DNA from: Flaveria trinervia | Lineage: Eukaryota > Streptophyta > Magnoliopsida > Asterales > Asteraceae | Direction of reading: 5' to 3' | Length of the DNA: 64,000 nt | Assembly (NCBI GenBank): GCA_025506515.1 | Contig: CM046457.1 | Location: 42,863,525-42,927,524, forward strand | In this document: piece after piece, positions 61,205 to 64,000 of the stretch | Layout: each line of letters opens with the position of its first letter | How positions within the stretch are numbered: the stretch's first letter is position 1 | The notes under the pieces: generated by a model | What the model was told of the DNA's origin: nothing | The model's database searches: none | What the model saw: only the letters and a program-made list of their open reading frames with translations | Position numbers and translations under genes: made by a program

Positions 61205-62290
61205 ACCCAACGACGTTGTCTCATGTTGAGATCTTTTTTATTGAAAACGTGTTGAAGGCTTTTGTGATCGGTGTAGACTATACATTGCGTACCATACAGG
61301 TAGTGCCTCCAAATCTTCAAAGCAAATACAACAACACCAGCTCGAGATCGTGTGTTGTGTAATTCACCTCATGAACCTTCAATTGTCTCGATGCATAAGC
61401 TATGACCTTCCCTCGTTGCATGAGAACACAACCAAGGCCTTGTTTAGATGCATCACAATACACGATGAAGTCGTCATTTCCATCGGGTAAGGTCAAGATA
61501 GGAGCATTGCACAACTTGTGCTTTAACGTTTCAAAAGCTTCTTCTTGCTCGGAACCCCACTCAAATGGTTTATTCCTTTGTGTCAAAGTAGTGAGTGGCT
61601 TCGCGATCCTTGAGAAGTTGGCAATGAATCGCCGATAATAACCAGCAAGACCAAGAAAAGAACGAACTTTGGTAGGAGTTGTAGGAACACACCAATTCTT
61701 CATAGCTTCCATCTTTGCAGGGTCAATGTAAATTCCTTGGCTATTCACCACGTGTCCTAGAAATTGAACTTACACGAACCAGAAGTCACACTTTGAGAAC
61801 TTTGCGTACAATTGCTCTTTCTTCAACAACTCAAGAACTTGTCGCAAATGCAGTTCATGATCGGTGTTGGATTTGGAGTAGATAAGTATCTCATCAATGA
61901 AGACGATCACAAACTTGTCTAGATAAGGCTTGCATACTCGGTTCATGAGATCCATGAAAACAACAGGAGCATTGGTTAAACCAAAAGGCATCACCATAAG
62001 CTCATAGTGCCCATAACGAGTACGGAACGCGGTCTTTGGGATGTCATCATCATGAACTCGTAATTGATGATATCCAAAACGTAGATCAATCTTCAAGAAT
62101 ATGGCAGCTCCTTGAAGTTGATCAAACAAGTCATCGATACGAGGAAGAGGATAACGATTCTTGATGGTAAGCTTGTTAAGCTCACGATAATCGATGCACA
62201 TACGAAACGATCCATCTTTCTTCTTCACGAAAAGAACAGGTGCACCCAAGGCGAAGAACTAGGACGGATGAAGCCCTTCTCGGATAGCTC
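61205..62290 (-). pseudogene. gypsy reverse transcriptase and RNase H
   Basis: RT begins near 62280 (GFIRPSSSPW), and a one-base loss near 62250 puts the rest in another frame (VLFVKKKDGSFRMCIDYRELN). The active site reads VFIDEILIYS where the family has Phe-Ile-Asp-Asp, so the second catalytic Asp is Glu. A stop at about 61770 divides RT from the RNase H part (FLGLAGYYRRFI, DASKQGLGCVLMQ, then YTDHKSLQHVF). RNase H ends abruptly at QRRWVEL, about 61205. Confidence 0.88.
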
Positions 62291-62329
62291 TTGAAGTTGA
62301 CTAGAGAGTTCTTGCATTTCAGACGGTGC

Positions 62330-62960
62330 AAGTCGATATGGTGACTTAGCCACGGGGTTTACTCCCGGTATCAAGTCAATTTTAAACTCAACTTCACGCA
62401 CGGGAGGTAGACCACTAAGGTCATCGAGAAATACTTCAGGAAAGTCTCATACGATAGGGACATCCTTAAGTTCTTTCCCTTTGACTTTCGTGTTGACCAC
62501 ATAAGCCAAGAAGGCCATATACTTCTTGCTTAAGCACTTTCGGGCTTGAGTGCAAGACATGAGTTTAAGTCATTTGGAAGATTTTTCACCGAACATCTTC
62601 AATGTGTCACCAGAGGGTAACGGTATACGGATGCACTTCTCGAAACAAATGATCTCGGCATGGTGTTTGGCTAACCAATCCATACCAATGATGACGTCGA
62701 AGCTTCCAAGTTTCATAGGAATAAGATTAATAAGGAAATCGTGTGTGTCAAGACTTAAGATGCAATCACGAATAACGACATCAACGGTGATCGGTTCTCC
62801 ATCGGCAACTTCAACGGTGAGAGGTCTTTCTAATTTCTATGTGGCTTAGTAAGTATGGGTTCAAAGTCTAACGAAACAAAACTCTTATCGGCTCCAGAAT
62901 CAAATAGGACATAGGCATAAGTTTTATTAATAAGGAACATACCTGTTAAACATTAAAGGT
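62330..62960 (-). pseudogene. gypsy aspartic protease region
   Basis: The minus strand at about 62900-62935 reads a YVLFDSGADKSFVS block, the retropepsin Asp-Ser-Gly active site. Frame breaks follow (for example near 62845), and the linker to RT around 62330-62600 is also interrupted. Confidence 0.75.
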
Positions 62961-62999
62961 ATTTAACAATACAGTTTACGCATGAAACGAATTAGGTCA

Positions 63000-63974
63000 C
63001 ACAAGTCAAAGGTAAGTTAACATACCATTCACCACATCGTTGTTTGCTTGTGCTTGATTTGTGTTGATGTTGAAAGCACGTCCTCGGGCTTGTGGAACAG
63101 TACCCACAAGACGAGGGCATTGTGGGCAAAAATGACCAGGTTCCCCATAGTTGTAGCAAACACAGTTTATGACCACAGCGGCATTGTTAGGTGCACGGTG
63201 GCAAGTCGCCACCAAATGACCATATTTACCGCATAAGGTGCAGATACAACATGGTTGATTCCCCGGATGATGATACCTACAAGTGTTGCACATAGACTGA
63301 GGACCACATAAGCCCTAGCCCCAGACACTTGTGCCACAGGTGTAGCCGCAGGTACAAGTTGTCTTTGGGATTGTTTGGGTGCAGCCATGGCATAGTTGCG
63401 TGCCAAGGTAAACTTGCGCTTCTTGTTGTTGTTGTGAGATGGTTCAGCTTTAGTCTCCTTAACGGCCTTGGTAGCCGTCTTTTCAACCTTCTTTGCACCC
63501 TTCACAGACATGGTGCCCACTCGTATATGGTTCTCGGTGAGTTGAGCGGTGATAGTGATGGCTTCTTCCAAAGTTGTGGGTCAGCTACCCACCACAACAT
63601 CTTGAATTTGGGGTGGTACACCCTTAATGAAATTCTTGATGTTGCGGGGGACAGTGTCGACCATATGGGGCAATAGTATACTAAACTCATGATGTCTAGT
63701 TGAGTAGGCCAAATGATCACTATCATTTTGCTTCAAGTTCCAGAATTCTTCCTCCAACTTTTGCAATTCACTCTCGGGCAGAACTTCGCGATGGCGATGT
63801 TCTTAAATTCTTCCCAAGTAAGTGCCAGAATAGCATCGGCTCCTCGATTTCTCTTCTCGCTATTCCACCAGGTAAGTGCCCTTTGTTGGAGCATACTAGT
63901 GGCATAGCGAACTTTGAGTGCCTCGGGACACTCACAATTGACAAAGGTGTTCTCCATACTCTCGAACCACTCAA
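63000..63974 (-). pseudogene. gypsy gag with zinc knuckles
   Basis: The capsid has the typical ALTWWN helix and TWEEFKNIAIAKFCP near 63957-63740. Two CCHC-like knuckles lie at about 63245-63120: CTLCGKYGHLVATC is regular, whereas CYNYGEPGHFCPQC has Tyr in place of the second Cys. Frames change near 63740, 63570 and 63290. The gag start is beyond the window. Confidence 0.85.
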
Positions 63975-64000
63975 GAAGACCAGTGGCTCCTTCCTTGCCA

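Larger units (their letters stand above)
46236..64000 (-). mobile_element. minus-strand chromodomain Ty3/gypsy, 3' LTR split by a copia element; 5' end off the window
   Basis: Minus-strand order is gag (63974-63000), protease (about 62915), reverse transcriptase (62290-61770), RNase H (61751-61205), integrase C-end with chromodomain (61200-60612), polypurine tract (60577-60566), and 3' LTR (60565 down to 46236). The LTR carries the copia element 47260-59911 inside it; without that insert it is about 1.68 kb, bounded by TGTCACACCCC at 46236 and the decayed inverse GATGTTAC at 60565. Gag, pol and the integrase are damaged, so this copy is defective. Confidence 0.85.

Overview
The window is nuclear DNA from a flowering plant. 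It is AT-rich, its genes have many introns with GT-AG splicing, and more than a third of it is LTR retrotransposon. The gene complement is that of a eudicot. The style of the Ty1/copia (SIRE-like) and Ty3/gypsy families makes me suspect an asterid, probably Asteraceae, but that is inference. There are no prokaryotic features, CRISPR arrays or rRNA.

Layout. 1-5645: a minus-strand Ty3/gypsy element (5' LTR 969-2844, start of gag) inserted in a minus-strand Ty1/copia element (gag, 5' LTR 4832-5645). 5646-9242: intergenic, with three small tandem-repeat patches. 9331-16848 (+): LON2, the peroxisomal Lon protease, 17 exons, ending in the peroxisome signal SRL. 17763-30582 (-): a large glycine-rich, multi-pass membrane/secretory protein of the Arabidopsis At5g47020/At5g11700/At4g32920 family, 21 exons, convergent with LON2. 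Its intron 9 holds a small non-autonomous LTR element with a perfect target-site duplication. 31820-35358: AT-rich intergenic DNA with simple and inverted repeats. 35359-37917: a short non-autonomous copia element with a perfect 5-bp target-site duplication. 38392-42309 (-): GOT1-like Golgi transport protein, 6 exons, intact. 42890-43036: a strong palindrome. 43872-64000: a three-deep nest, in which a plus-strand gypsy (only the 5' LTR and about 66 bp of leader remain visible) is cut by a minus-strand chromodomain gypsy, whose 3' LTR is itself split by a complete 12.65-kb SIRE-like copia element carrying a long env-like third region.

The three host genes are housekeeping membrane or organelle functions: peroxisomal proteolysis, a secretory-pathway surface protein, and ER/Golgi vesicle transport. 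They are not an operon or a shared pathway. I rebuilt their exon structures by splice sites and reading frame. GOT1 totals exactly 141 codons. LON2 and the glycine-rich gene are each exactly one base short of a whole number of codons, because each has a single-base deletion in an A/G-rich run. That points to sequence error or very recent lesions.

I found no convincing new multi-gene system. The most interesting items are the nested-insertion history, the env-like region and CTTCCGAAG motif of the SIRE-like element, the related minisatellites in two gypsy LTRs, the intronic mini-LTR element, and a possible deep conservation of the LON2/glycine-rich gene pair.
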